Assembly (NCBI GenBank): GCA_023144005.1
Contig: JAGLGN010000001.1
Coordinates: 116,853 to 180,852, forward strand
DNA: 64,000 nucleotides
Direction of reading: 5' to 3'
From: a bacterium
GTDB lineage: Bacteria > AUK180
Shown here: positions 34,037 to 42,298 of the stretch, one piece after another
How the letters are laid out: every line of letters begins with the position of its first letter
Numbering within the stretch: position 1 is the stretch's first letter
Program-made: the position numbers and the translations under genes
Notes under the pieces: generated by a model
What the model saw: only the letters and a program-made list of their open reading frames with translations
Told to the model about the DNA's origin: nothing
Databases searched by the model: none

Positions 34037-35221
34037 ATGAAAACCCGCATAATGTTAGTGTCAATAGTGTTTTGTTTGTTAGTTTCGGCGATATCAGCCG
34101 CTGAAACGAAACAGGCTATCGCCATAATGGATTTTCAGCCTAAGGGCGCTGACGCGTCCAGCGCCAGCATCGTTTCCGATCTTTTCCGTGATTTCATCGT
34201 CTCGCATAACCGATTCATTGTGGTGGACAGGGCATCTATGCAGTCAATTTTACAAGAACAGAACCTTCAACAGGAATTGAGCTGCAGTTCCGAAGAATGC
34301 GCAGTCAACTTGGGGAAGATCCTCGGCGTGACCAATATAGTGATCGGAACTCTTGGGAAATTGGGAAATGTCTCTATCATCTCGGCAAGAATGGTAAATA
34401 TCGAGAACGCGAAAATAGAATGGTCGAGATCCGCCAAGGTGCTGGATTTTTCAAGTATCGATGTTATTATCAACGCGCTGGTCAATGATATGATAAAGAC
34501 CATACTCGGCGGCAAGACCGAAATCCCGGTAACAACAGCGACGCCGGCACAAGCACAACAACAACAACAACAACAACAGCAACAGCAGCAGCAAATTCAA
34601 CAACAACAGCAACAGACTCAACAGCATACAGATTACTACAAACCGAAAAAGAAGACGGCACAGCAAGGCCAGACAGTTCAACAGAACACCGGGCAGCAGG
34701 GATCGAGCGACTCCGGACAGAATGTGGTCGTTATTCAGCAGGCACAGCAGAATTACGGGAACACAGTACAGAGGCCGACACAACAGACAACCGATCAGGT
34801 TGGCTTGTACTATCTATATACACAGAGGAAAAAAAGCGGCGGCACAGCGTTTCTGCTTTCTTTCTTGATCCCCTCTCTCGGTCATTTCTATGCGGGTGAG
34901 CCCGGAAGAGGCTTAGGGTACCTTATCCTTGAAGGACTCGAGATGGGGGCTTATATGATCGGAATGGGAATGGATTATGACTATTACTGGGATTCGTATT
35001 ACGGCTACTATGTAGAAGAAATATCTCCCGTTGCTTCGGCATTGATAATAGGTGGAGGCGTCCTCTTTCTCCTGACAAGGATCATGGAGGTCATCGACGC
35101 GCCCGCTGCGGCATCAAGATACAATGCGAAGCTTATGAGACAGATGAAGCTGGCCGAGGTCGACCTCCGATTCGACACAAAAAGCAATGCTTTAAAACTC
35201 TCTTACGCATTTAGATTTTAA
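34037..35221 (+). CDS. Secreted CsgG/LpoB-like protein with poly-Gln linker and membrane C-terminus
   Basis: A 394-residue paralogue of the preceding gene. The signal peptide and CsgG-like domain (to about 155) are almost the same. A poly-Gln tract (about residues 172-200) and a Gln-rich linker follow. The C-terminal part has two or three hydrophobic segments (FLLSFLIPSLGHFYAGE, YLILEGLEMGAYMIG, SALIIGGGVLFLL), like the DUF5683/TM2-type repeats seen in FCB-group proteins, and ends in a short strand (ALKLSYAFRF) that could be an outer-membrane ending. Function unknown. Confidence 0.8.
   Translation: MKTRIMLVSIVFCLLVSAISAAETKQAIAIMDFQPKGADASSASIVSDLFRDFIVSHNRFIVVDRASMQSILQEQNLQQELSCSSEECAVNLGKILGVTNIVIGTLGKLGNVSIISARMVNIENAKIEWSRSAKVLDFSSIDVIINALVNDMIKTILGGKTEIPVTTATPAQAQQQQQQQQQQQQQIQQQQQQTQQHTDYYKPKKKTAQQGQTVQQNTGQQGSSDSGQNVVVIQQAQQNYGNTVQRPTQQTTDQVGLYYLYTQRKKSGGTAFLLSFLIPSLGHFYAGEPGRGLGYLILEGLEMGAYMIGMGMDYDYYWDSYYGYYVEEISPVASALIIGGGVLFLLTRIMEVIDAPAAASRYNAKLMRQMKLAEVDLRFDTKSNALKLSYAFRF
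34554..34618. repeat. CAA/CAG microsatellite encoding poly-Gln
   Basis: A run of CAA and CAG codons within the linker of the CsgG-like paralogue, prone to slippage in steps of three so the reading frame survives length change. Confidence 0.85.
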
Positions 35222-35571
35222 TAAGTGTTCTTTTTCATAAATACGATAACAATGGAATGTTTAGATTTGAGTTAATTCCAATGAACAATGAGTGCGGCGT
35301 ACCCTTAGTGGTACGCAAACGAAGAGAGAAGAAGAAATTGACCAAAGATGATATTCCCTTCGGGCTGAAGCTCTTTTTCTGTCTTCTGCGTTGCTCGTTG
35401 CTTACATACCGCTATGGGTATGCGGCGTTCCTCACGCCTTGAGTACAGAACAAAAATGCATCAGCCATTGTTATCGTATTGTATGAATCAGAACACCGAA
35501 GAACACTGGGACTGATAAGATAACCGTTTGATATTTAGCATCCTCGGATGCATTTTTGATCTGGAGAAGAA
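35222..35571. repeat. Gene-free region holding an inverted-repeat (MITE-like) element
   Basis: Ends of about 30 bp at 35225-35256 and 35464-35498 are imperfect inverted repeats (core ATACGATAACAATGG / CCATTGTTATCGTAT) around about 210 bp with no convincing gene. The inner part holds a hairpin word GCGTACCCTTAGTGGTACGC and GTATGCGGCG. Part of the left end (35234-35290) is repeated inverted at 50952-51010. A GCATCC/GGATGC hairpin sits at about 35539-35552 before the next gene. No transposase, so a non-autonomous element is likely. Confidence 0.6.
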
Positions 35572-36627
35572 ATGGCCTATAAAAAGATCGGTGAGTTGTG
35601 TCTGCAAAAGAACTTAATCACCAAAAAGCAATTAGAAGAGGCACTAGATGTCCAGTCAGAGACCGGGCTTCTTCTTTCAGCAGCATTGATAAAGATGGGG
35701 CTTCTAACTAAGGATCAGATCTATGAGCTTCTGGAAGAACAGAACCGCATGATAAAAATGGGCGAGGAAACCAAGCAAAGGCTGACATCTGATATCATGA
35801 GAAAGAATGCTGTTCTCATATTCCCCGCCACCAACGATAAGCCGTGCGAAGATGGAGGGATCTGTATACGCCTTGATATGACCCGGGTCAGCGGTTTTCA
35901 GAATATTGAATCTCTTTCCGTTCTCATTAAACCCAAGGAAGACTGCGGTGACTTGCCGGAGAAATTCGGCATCGATGCACAAGCCCTTCAGGAAGAAGGC
36001 CTTGAAGGATGGGAAGCGATGAGAAAACTGAGAGAGTTCGCCGGCGAGGACCCGGTATTCACCTTTCATGCCCCCTTTACTTACTCATTCTTGAAACCGC
36101 TTGACCATGCAAGATTTCTGAAGGATAACCTTATAGGGCTGCTCACACTCTGGAGGCGGTTGAACCCCGGGCCGGGCAGGGGTTATCTCACCTTTGCTGC
36201 ATTACTTGCCAAGCTGCGTCTGCATCATGTAGAGCCGTTCACTTCAGACAAGATCATCAGAGCGATGCATCATATGTACACCGAGATACTCACCGAGATA
36301 AAGGTGAAAAGATCTTTGGACTCCATTGAGAAGATCAGAGAGCTCTTTGGAAGAGACCTTGATCTGAGGGACGATACCGATGCCGTACTTCTCAGGGAGA
36401 TCAAGGATGCCATCAGGGACGGTAAGGATATCGAGATACAATATCATTCCCCCTGGACAACAGAAACAACTGTCAGAAAAATAAAGCCGAAAGAGCTCGT
36501 TAAACAGGCCGGTAAACGCTATCTAATTGCATTCTGCATGCTGCGGCAAGCGGAACGCTGGTTCAAACTCGAGAGGATCACCGGGATTGGAGCCGAAGGC
36601 GCTCCATCAATGAACAATGTACAATGA
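35572..36627 (+). CDS. Fusion of GspE-N-like, exonuclease-like and WYL-like domains
   Basis: A 351-residue protein. Residues 1-60 look like the N-terminal domain of GspE/PilB-type ATPases (KIGELCLQKNLITKKQLEEALDVQ). Residues about 85-215 resemble a DnaQ-type exonuclease fold (RLDMTRVSGF, FTFHAPFTYSFLKPL) but with few of the acidic catalytic residues, so possibly inactive. Residues about 285-345 fit a WYL domain (IEIQYHSPW, IKPKELVKQAGKRYLIAFC, ERWFKLERITGI), which binds nucleic acid or nucleotides. SD GGAGAAG precedes the ATG. I know of no described protein with this order. Function unknown. Confidence 0.7.
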   Translation: MAYKKIGELCLQKNLITKKQLEEALDVQSETGLLLSAALIKMGLLTKDQIYELLEEQNRMIKMGEETKQRLTSDIMRKNAVLIFPATNDKPCEDGGICIRLDMTRVSGFQNIESLSVLIKPKEDCGDLPEKFGIDAQALQEEGLEGWEAMRKLREFAGEDPVFTFHAPFTYSFLKPLDHARFLKDNLIGLLTLWRRLNPGPGRGYLTFAALLAKLRLHHVEPFTSDKIIRAMHHMYTEILTEIKVKRSLDSIEKIRELFGRDLDLRDDTDAVLLREIKDAIRDGKDIEIQYHSPWTTETTVRKIKPKELVKQAGKRYLIAFCMLRQAERWFKLERITGIGAEGAPSMNNVQ

Positions 36628-36830
36628 CGCTTCGCAGTACACAAGTGACAAGTGAGCCAGTGGGTAATGAAAAATAAATAGTTGCAGAATATTCGTAGGG
36701 ACAGGGCTTGACCTGTCCTCTGTCATTATCGGGCTCGACCCGATAATCCGTTCTCCATTTCCTATTTCTCAACCTTGAACTTTTGAACATTTCAACTTTT
36801 GAACAATCTCCTCCGACGCGCTTCGCGCCG
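36628..36830. repeat. Intergenic repeat words and two palindromes
   Basis: Hairpins GGACAGG/CCTGTCC (about 36702-36721) and ATTATCGGG/CCCGATAAT (about 36726-36748), then CCTTGAACTTTTGAACATTTC words shared with other gaps, and CGCGCTTCGCGCCG. No gene. Confidence 0.6.
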
Positions 36831-36858
36831 TTGACATTATGCATAAATATGGTAAAAT
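36831..36858 (+). promoter_or_regulatory. Promoter upstream of the membrane/GlmL-like cluster
   Basis: TTGACA (36831-36836), 16 nt, TGG-TAAAAT (36853-36858), an extended -10. The first start codon is 27 nt downstream with no good SD. Confidence 0.75.
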
Positions 36859-36885
36859 GTAGGATACGTTTATTATTATGCGAAA

Positions 36886-37296
36886 ATGAAACATCAATGG
36901 AAGGTTCATCCCCTTATTGAAACGCCTTTACGGTCATTATTCCTCTTAGTGGTATTGACCATTATCGGCATCTTCGTCTATTACATATTCGAAGCGGGAT
37001 TTTATGTGGTATTGTACGCAGTATTTTTCCTTGTATCATTTATGGCATACCTGCTTCCAACCCTCTACACAGCTGATGATGATGGGCTTCATATTAAACG
37101 GCTATGGTTCAAATTTTTTAAACAGTGGGACAGTTTCAAACGCTTCTCCCGGGAAAAGGGAGGTTTTTTTCTTTCCCCCTTCGCATCTCCTCATTGGCTC
37201 GAAAAGACAAGAGGGATGTATATTATGTGTACGAGCAAGAAAATAAATGAGATCGGTGACTTTATCCAAAAGAATATCGAAGATGCAGAAAATTGA
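36886..37296 (+). CDS. Small membrane protein with PH-like region
   Basis: A 136-residue protein with two hydrophobic helices (about 17-36 and 40-62) and a following basic domain (TADDDGLHIKRLWFKFFKQW...) typical of bacterial PH-like (DUF304-type) proteins. It overlaps the next gene by 14 nt. It is first in a plus-strand set leading to the GlmL-like ATPase, so a membrane-associated partner is possible. Confidence 0.7.
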   Translation: MKHQWKVHPLIETPLRSLFLLVVLTIIGIFVYYIFEAGFYVVLYAVFFLVSFMAYLLPTLYTADDDGLHIKRLWFKFFKQWDSFKRFSREKGGFFLSPFASPHWLEKTRGMYIMCTSKKINEIGDFIQKNIEDAEN

Positions 37297-37621
37297 TTTC
37301 ACCGATGAGGAATTGCGCGTAGCCGGCAAAGCCGCGAAGTTCATTGTCGACCGTGGATTTGCCACACCGGCTCTTTTATTCATCGAATTGAACAGGCCGC
37401 TTAATTATGTCGGCAGCCAGGTACTTGCGCTTTTTGAGCCCTTTATACAAGCATTTGTGATGACAAATGATTATCCGGCATTTGTGAATTTCTTGGAAAA
37501 GAGGGAATCGGTAGATAAGATGCTTGAGCTTATTGAGGCCCTTGACGAAGAACAGAGAAAGAAGATGAAAGAAATAAAGAAAGAAAGAAAGAATAGAAAA
37601 AAAAGAATAAAAAGGAGATAG
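37283..37621 (+). CDS. Small helical protein with a basic tail
   Basis: A 112-residue protein, mostly helical, ending in a very basic Lys/Arg tail (KKERKNRKKRIKRR). The ATG at 37283 overlaps the upstream gene and the stop lies 3 nt before the GlmL-like start. The basic tail may contact nucleic acid or a membrane surface. No family recognised. Confidence 0.65.
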   Translation: MQKIDFTDEELRVAGKAAKFIVDRGFATPALLFIELNRPLNYVGSQVLALFEPFIQAFVMTNDYPAFVNFLEKRESVDKMLELIEALDEEQRKKMKEIKKERKNRKKRIKRR

Positions 37622-37624
37622 TTT

Positions 37625-39463
37625 ATGGGACAGGATCATTCCGATATCGAAAGAGTAGTCGCCACGGATTGTGGCTCCACCACGACGAAAGCGATACTTA
37701 TCGAAAAGAAAGATGGTGTTTTCCGGCTTATCAAAAGGGGGGAAGCTCCGACAACTGTCGAAGCTCCCGTTGAAGATGTGACGAAAGGCGTTTTGAATGC
37801 GATCACCGAGCTTGAAGAGCTCTCCGGACTGAAGATCCTTCACGAAGAAGAATTTATCAAGCCGAAAAAGAACGAAAAAGAGGGCACCGATATTTTTATA
37901 TCCACCTCTTCCGCCGGCGGCGGCCTTCAAATGATGGTCGCGGGCGTTGTAAAGAACATGACCGCCGAATCCGCCGAGAGGGCGGCGCTGGGCGCCGGTG
38001 CCATTGTAATGGATGTCATTGCCACAAATGATCTGCGACCGGTACATGAGAAGATCGAAAAGATCAGGCATCTGAGGCCGGATATGATACTTCTTTCGGG
38101 AGGAACCGACGGTGGAACGATCAAGCATGTCGTCGAGCTCGCCGAGATCATCAAGGCAGCGAATCCCAAGCCCCGTCTGGGGATCACATACCAGCTCCCG
38201 ATCATTTATGCGGGGAATATCGACGCACGGAAAAATATTGAGGACACACTGGGTTCTGACACGGCACTTCAGATAACTGATAATCTCCGTCCGAGCATGG
38301 AGATGGAAAATCTGATGCCCGCCAGACTCAAAATACAGGATCTCTTTCTGGAGCATGTTATGGCACATGCCCCGGGTTATAAGAATCTCATGGTATGGAC
38401 GGATGTCGACATCATGCCGACACCGGGCGCGGTGGGACTTATCATGCGCACCATCGCCAAGCAGCGTGAGATCAATATCGTCGGAGTTGATATTGGCGGA
38501 GCCACCACTGATGTGTTTTCCGTTTTTGGAGATATTTTCAATAGGACGGTTTCAGCCAATCTGGGAATGTCCTACTCCATAAGCCAGGTGTTCGCAGAGA
38601 CCGGAGCGGAAAATGTGATGCGATGGCTGCCTTATAAACCGAATACTAAAGACATACGCAATAGGATCAAGAACAAGATGATACGCCCGACCACTATCCC
38701 TCAGACATTGGAAGAGCTGATCATGGAACAGGCATTGGCGAGAGAGGCGCTCCGACTCGCATTCATTCAACATAAATCGCTTGCCGTAGGATTAAAAGGG
38801 GTTCAGCAGCAGAGGACCATTTCCGACGCGTTCTCGCAGAAGATATCCGGCCAGACAATTATCAATATGTTCCACTTGAATATGCTGGTGGGATCAGGCG
38901 GAGTGCTCTCACACGCTCCGAGAAGAAGTCAAGCCGCAATGCTCATGATAGATTCTTTCCAGCCGACCGGAGTTACCGATCTGACCGTCGACTCAATATT
39001 CATGATGCCGCAATTGGGTGTGCTTTCACAGGTTCACGAAAAAGCCGCCACGGATGTTTTTGAAAAGGACTGCCTCATATACCTCGGTTCTTGCGTAGCG
39101 CCGGAAGGCAATCTCAAGAAAGGAATTAAACCCGTGCTGGAAATTAATATGACTATGCCGGACGGCACTCAGATCGAGGATGCGATCGACTATGGAGAAA
39201 TAAAGGTCTATCCCCTGGGAGTCGGAGAATCGGTCGAGGCGGAATTGAAGCCACTGGCGGGATTCGATCTGGGCGAAGGCAAGAACAAGAAGATCGAGGC
39301 TACGCTGCACGGCGGTATCGTCGGCATCATTATTGACACCCGCGGCAGGCCTTTCAATCTCTCATTGGATGACCCGGAAAGAATTAATAAGATAGTGAAA
39401 TGGTACAAAGCGATCGATATGTATCCCGAGATCGAAAAGATCGCGGAAATGGGACAGAGGTAA
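37625..39463 (+). CDS. GlmL/MutL-type actin-fold ATPase
   Basis: A 612-residue protein of the glutamate mutase accessory (GlmL/MutL) family, an ASKHA-fold ATPase. PHOSPHATE-1 is ATDCGSTTTKAIL and PHOSPHATE-2 is VGVDIGGATTDVFS, with IVMDVIATNDL between. The C-terminal part adds about 150 residues beyond the usual length. In clostridia it sits with glutamate mutase subunits, but no mutase subunit is in this window. It is followed after 9 nt by a partner gene, so the pair probably works as one complex of unknown substrate. Confidence 0.85.
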   Translation: MGQDHSDIERVVATDCGSTTTKAILIEKKDGVFRLIKRGEAPTTVEAPVEDVTKGVLNAITELEELSGLKILHEEEFIKPKKNEKEGTDIFISTSSAGGGLQMMVAGVVKNMTAESAERAALGAGAIVMDVIATNDLRPVHEKIEKIRHLRPDMILLSGGTDGGTIKHVVELAEIIKAANPKPRLGITYQLPIIYAGNIDARKNIEDTLGSDTALQITDNLRPSMEMENLMPARLKIQDLFLEHVMAHAPGYKNLMVWTDVDIMPTPGAVGLIMRTIAKQREINIVGVDIGGATTDVFSVFGDIFNRTVSANLGMSYSISQVFAETGAENVMRWLPYKPNTKDIRNRIKNKMIRPTTIPQTLEELIMEQALAREALRLAFIQHKSLAVGLKGVQQQRTISDAFSQKISGQTIINMFHLNMLVGSGGVLSHAPRRSQAAMLMIDSFQPTGVTDLTVDSIFMMPQLGVLSQVHEKAATDVFEKDCLIYLGSCVAPEGNLKKGIKPVLEINMTMPDGTQIEDAIDYGEIKVYPLGVGESVEAELKPLAGFDLGEGKNKKIEATLHGGIVGIIIDTRGRPFNLSLDDPERINKIVKWYKAIDMYPEIEKIAEMGQR

Positions 39464-39472
39464 GGAGATAAT

Positions 39473-40591
39473 ATGGGACAGGCATATACACCGGGACTTA
39501 AGGTTTCAAAATATACACTTATTCAGAAAGAAAGAATACTGCCCATCAAGGGCAAAACACTGGTCAAGAAGGGTGATATGGTCACATCCAAGGATGTCGT
39601 CGCCACCGCACAGCTCCCCGGCAGCGTGATCATGGTCAAAGTCGCCAATAAATTGGGTGTGCTCGCGGGAGAAATGGAGCAATTCCTTCAGATCAAAGAA
39701 GGCGATCAGATCACAGCGGGACAGATCATAGCGGAAAAGAGATCCTTTCTTGGACTAATGAAGGATATTGTTAAAAGCCCCATTGAAGGCATTGTGGAAA
39801 GCATATCGAGCATCACCGGGCAATGTGTCCTTAGATTGAACCCCACTCCCATAGACATACTCGCATATGTGAGCGGTGAGGTAAAAAAGGTTTATAAAGA
39901 CGAGGGAGTCCTCATCGAGACCAAGGGAGCCTTCATGCAGGGCATCTTCGGTATAGGCGGAGAGGTCATGGGAGATCTTCATGTAATGGTGAAGGAACCT
40001 TCACGGCGGGCGAATGTGGACGACTTATCCGAGGAACACAGCGGTAAGATCATTGTCGTGGGTTCACATGTTGATTATCACTTTATAAAAAGAGCCGTTG
40101 AAGTAGGCGTGAAAGGAATTATTACCGCCGGCATCGATGATGCCGATGTAAAAGCGCTGCTGGGCTATGAGATAGGTGTCGCTATCACCGGTAATGAAGA
40201 TATTTCGCTCTCGATCGTTGTAACAGAGGGCTTCGGGAAGATCGATATGGCACATAAGACCTTTGAACTCCTTCAATCCCTGGACGGCAAATACGCCTCA
40301 ATGAATGGAGCGACTCAGATAAGGGCGGGCGTGATAAGGCCTGAAGTGATCGTGACCGACATTGATTATAAGGACGGAGAGATCAAGGAAGCAGAATATT
40401 TTATTAAGATCGGTAAAAGCATCCGAATAATCCGCAATCCCTATTTTGGGAAAATTGCAACCGTAATAGAAATGCCCGCGGAACTCCACGAACTGGAGTC
40501 CGGCGCAATGGTAAGGGTTGTTAAGCTTGAATTGGAGGACGGCGAAAAAGTGATCGTCCCCCGTGCGAATGTTGAGATCATAGAAGAGTAG
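39473..40591 (+). CDS. Partner of the GlmL-type ATPase, with lipoyl-like hairpin
   Basis: A 372-residue soluble protein. Residues about 20-130 have the alternating Gly/Val pattern of barrel-sandwich hybrid domains (TLVKKGDMVTSKDVVATAQLPG, VKSPIEGIVESISSITGQ), as in biotinyl/lipoyl or RnfC N-terminal domains. Residues about 185-300 have a Rossmann-like flavour (GKIIVVGSHVDYHFIKRAVEVG). No catalytic motif is certain. SD AAGGAGATAAT precedes the ATG. It is always adjacent to the ATPase here, so a partner role is inferred. Confidence 0.7.
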   Translation: MGQAYTPGLKVSKYTLIQKERILPIKGKTLVKKGDMVTSKDVVATAQLPGSVIMVKVANKLGVLAGEMEQFLQIKEGDQITAGQIIAEKRSFLGLMKDIVKSPIEGIVESISSITGQCVLRLNPTPIDILAYVSGEVKKVYKDEGVLIETKGAFMQGIFGIGGEVMGDLHVMVKEPSRRANVDDLSEEHSGKIIVVGSHVDYHFIKRAVEVGVKGIITAGIDDADVKALLGYEIGVAITGNEDISLSIVVTEGFGKIDMAHKTFELLQSLDGKYASMNGATQIRAGVIRPEVIVTDIDYKDGEIKEAEYFIKIGKSIRIIRNPYFGKIATVIEMPAELHELESGAMVRVVKLELEDGEKVIVPRANVEIIEE

Positions 40592-40621
40592 ACATCTTCT
40601 AGTGTACTGTGTACTGAAGCC

Positions 40622-41506
40622 ATGTTCTTCAAATGTAAGCGCTTTGCCGTTCTCTCAGGGGGTGGTGCCAGAGGGATCGCCCATCTGGCCTTTCTTGAGG
40701 GTTTGGATTTCGTCCCCAACGGAATAGTCGGGACAAGTTCCGGGGCTTTGGCGGCCGCATTATTCTCCTTTTTCAATGGTGATCTTCAAAGGGTCAAAGA
40801 CGCCGCCTTTGAGATCAATGAACTCCCTGTTCTGGCGGAGATCGAAGAACATTTCAATAAAGATAAGAACCTCTTCAATGCGACAAGACATTTCTTCACT
40901 GAAGTGAAACTGCTAAAGGCGGATGCCCTCTTTGAAGCTTCCGAATTGGAGGATAAACTCGAAGATATATTCGGAAAAACTCTGATCTCACAAATGCCCA
41001 TCAGGATATTTCCGACCGCTATCGACCTGAATAGCGGCAATTATACTGTATTCGCGAGCGGCAAGATAGTCCCCGCACTTATGGCTTCAATGGCGATCCC
41101 ACTGGTTTTTCCTCCGGTAAAGATCATGGACCGAGTTTTCCTGGACGGAGGTTTTTTGGACAATGCACCCATACTCTTCTCTCGGAAATTGGGGGCTGAT
41201 AAGGTATATTTTTCTGATATCAGCGCCACCTATTCAAACAAAGGCGAGGACTTCACGGGGTCAAATATCCTGCAGAACCTCCTTGGCATACATGGTTCCT
41301 ATATTAATTCATGGGAAAAAAATATTGTAGATCATTATCACAACTTTGAATTGAAAGGGTTTTCCTGGAACAACTTCTCCAAATCCGAAGAGATATACGG
41401 CATCGCGAAGAGATCTATTGCCGAGAACGGGTATGTAAAGAATACCAAGAGATTTTCAAGGCGGGAATTACAAAAATTCTCGGAGATCAAATGGACTACC
41501 ATTTAG
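40622..41506 (+). CDS. Patatin-like phospholipase
   Basis: A 294-residue protein with the patatin oxyanion motif (SGGGARGIAHL), nucleophile Ser in GTSSG, and the Asp of the dyad in DGGFLDN. The family hydrolyses acyl esters of phospholipids or neutral lipids. There is no signal peptide, so it is probably cytoplasmic or membrane-associated. It starts the plus-strand run to 50708, 30 nt before the TIM-barrel gene. Confidence 0.9.
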   Translation: MFFKCKRFAVLSGGGARGIAHLAFLEGLDFVPNGIVGTSSGALAAALFSFFNGDLQRVKDAAFEINELPVLAEIEEHFNKDKNLFNATRHFFTEVKLLKADALFEASELEDKLEDIFGKTLISQMPIRIFPTAIDLNSGNYTVFASGKIVPALMASMAIPLVFPPVKIMDRVFLDGGFLDNAPILFSRKLGADKVYFSDISATYSNKGEDFTGSNILQNLLGIHGSYINSWEKNIVDHYHNFELKGFSWNNFSKSEEIYGIAKRSIAENGYVKNTKRFSRRELQKFSEIKWTTI

Positions 41507-41536
41507 TACTCGGAAAGAAACCGGCGGCTCAAAAAT

Positions 41537-42298
41537 ATGGCTGATACAATACCTGTCTTTCTCAATCTTCCCCTGAAGAACGCGCAGCAATGGCTCAGCG
41601 AAATTCCAGAAATAATACAAGGATTTGAGATCTATATTCCCGGAGAACGGCTCAGGGACAGTGACAGTATCGATATCCCCGTAAAGACCCCTATTACCCT
41701 TCATGCGCCGTATCTGGAGATGGGACTGGGCCTGATGGACAGGGATATCAGAAAGATCTGCATAGACACGATGAGAGTGGCGATCGAAAGCGCCATTGAT
41801 ATGAAGGCACTGGGCATAGTGTTCCATACCGGCTTTGATCCGGTGAAATTCTTCTCCCCGTCCATTTTCAAGAAATGGCTGAAGATGGCCGCGGTCACGC
41901 TGGAAGAGGTGACCGATGGTTTTTCATCATTGCCCGAGATATTCTTTGAGAATGTTTTTGAGACCAGGGCAGCACAGTTCTTTACAATTATTGAAGAGCT
42001 TTCAAAGGTGAAAGAGGTCAGTGTATGCTTTGACACCGGCCATTTCAATTATATTGCTCAGGACGAGCTTTCCGACTGGTGCCGCGAGACCGCCAATTTC
42101 AATAATCAGCTGCATCTGCATGATAATGACGGCCATGGGGACTGGCATCTCCCTCCCGGAACGGGAAATTTCCCTTTCGGAAGACTTTTTGATATATTTG
42201 AACTTAAGAGAACACGGCGCATGGTTTTGGAAATGCATAAAAAAAGCCACTTCCAGCCCGCAGCGAGGTGGATCTCTGAAATAGTGGAGAAATTATGA
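41537..42298 (+). CDS. TIM-barrel sugar isomerase/epimerase-like protein
   Basis: A 253-residue AP-endonuclease-2-type TIM barrel. Metal-site residues appear in HTGF, FENVFE, FDTGHFN and HLHDNDGHGDWHLPPGTG. The substrate is not predictable, but a small sugar or inosose is usual in this superfamily. It overlaps the BMP lipoprotein gene by 4 nt, so it may act on what that transporter imports. Confidence 0.8.
   Translation: MADTIPVFLNLPLKNAQQWLSEIPEIIQGFEIYIPGERLRDSDSIDIPVKTPITLHAPYLEMGLGLMDRDIRKICIDTMRVAIESAIDMKALGIVFHTGFDPVKFFSPSIFKKWLKMAAVTLEEVTDGFSSLPEIFFENVFETRAAQFFTIIEELSKVKEVSVCFDTGHFNYIAQDELSDWCRETANFNNQLHLHDNDGHGDWHLPPGTGNFPFGRLFDIFELKRTRRMVLEMHKKSHFQPAARWISEIVEKL

Noticed and set aside
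35257-35442. 61-codon plus-strand frame
   Set aside because: Lies inside the MITE-like element with no SD or conserved features.
37376-38368. 330-codon minus-strand frame
   Set aside because: Antisense to the GlmL-like ATPase and the small basic protein; no protein-like motif.
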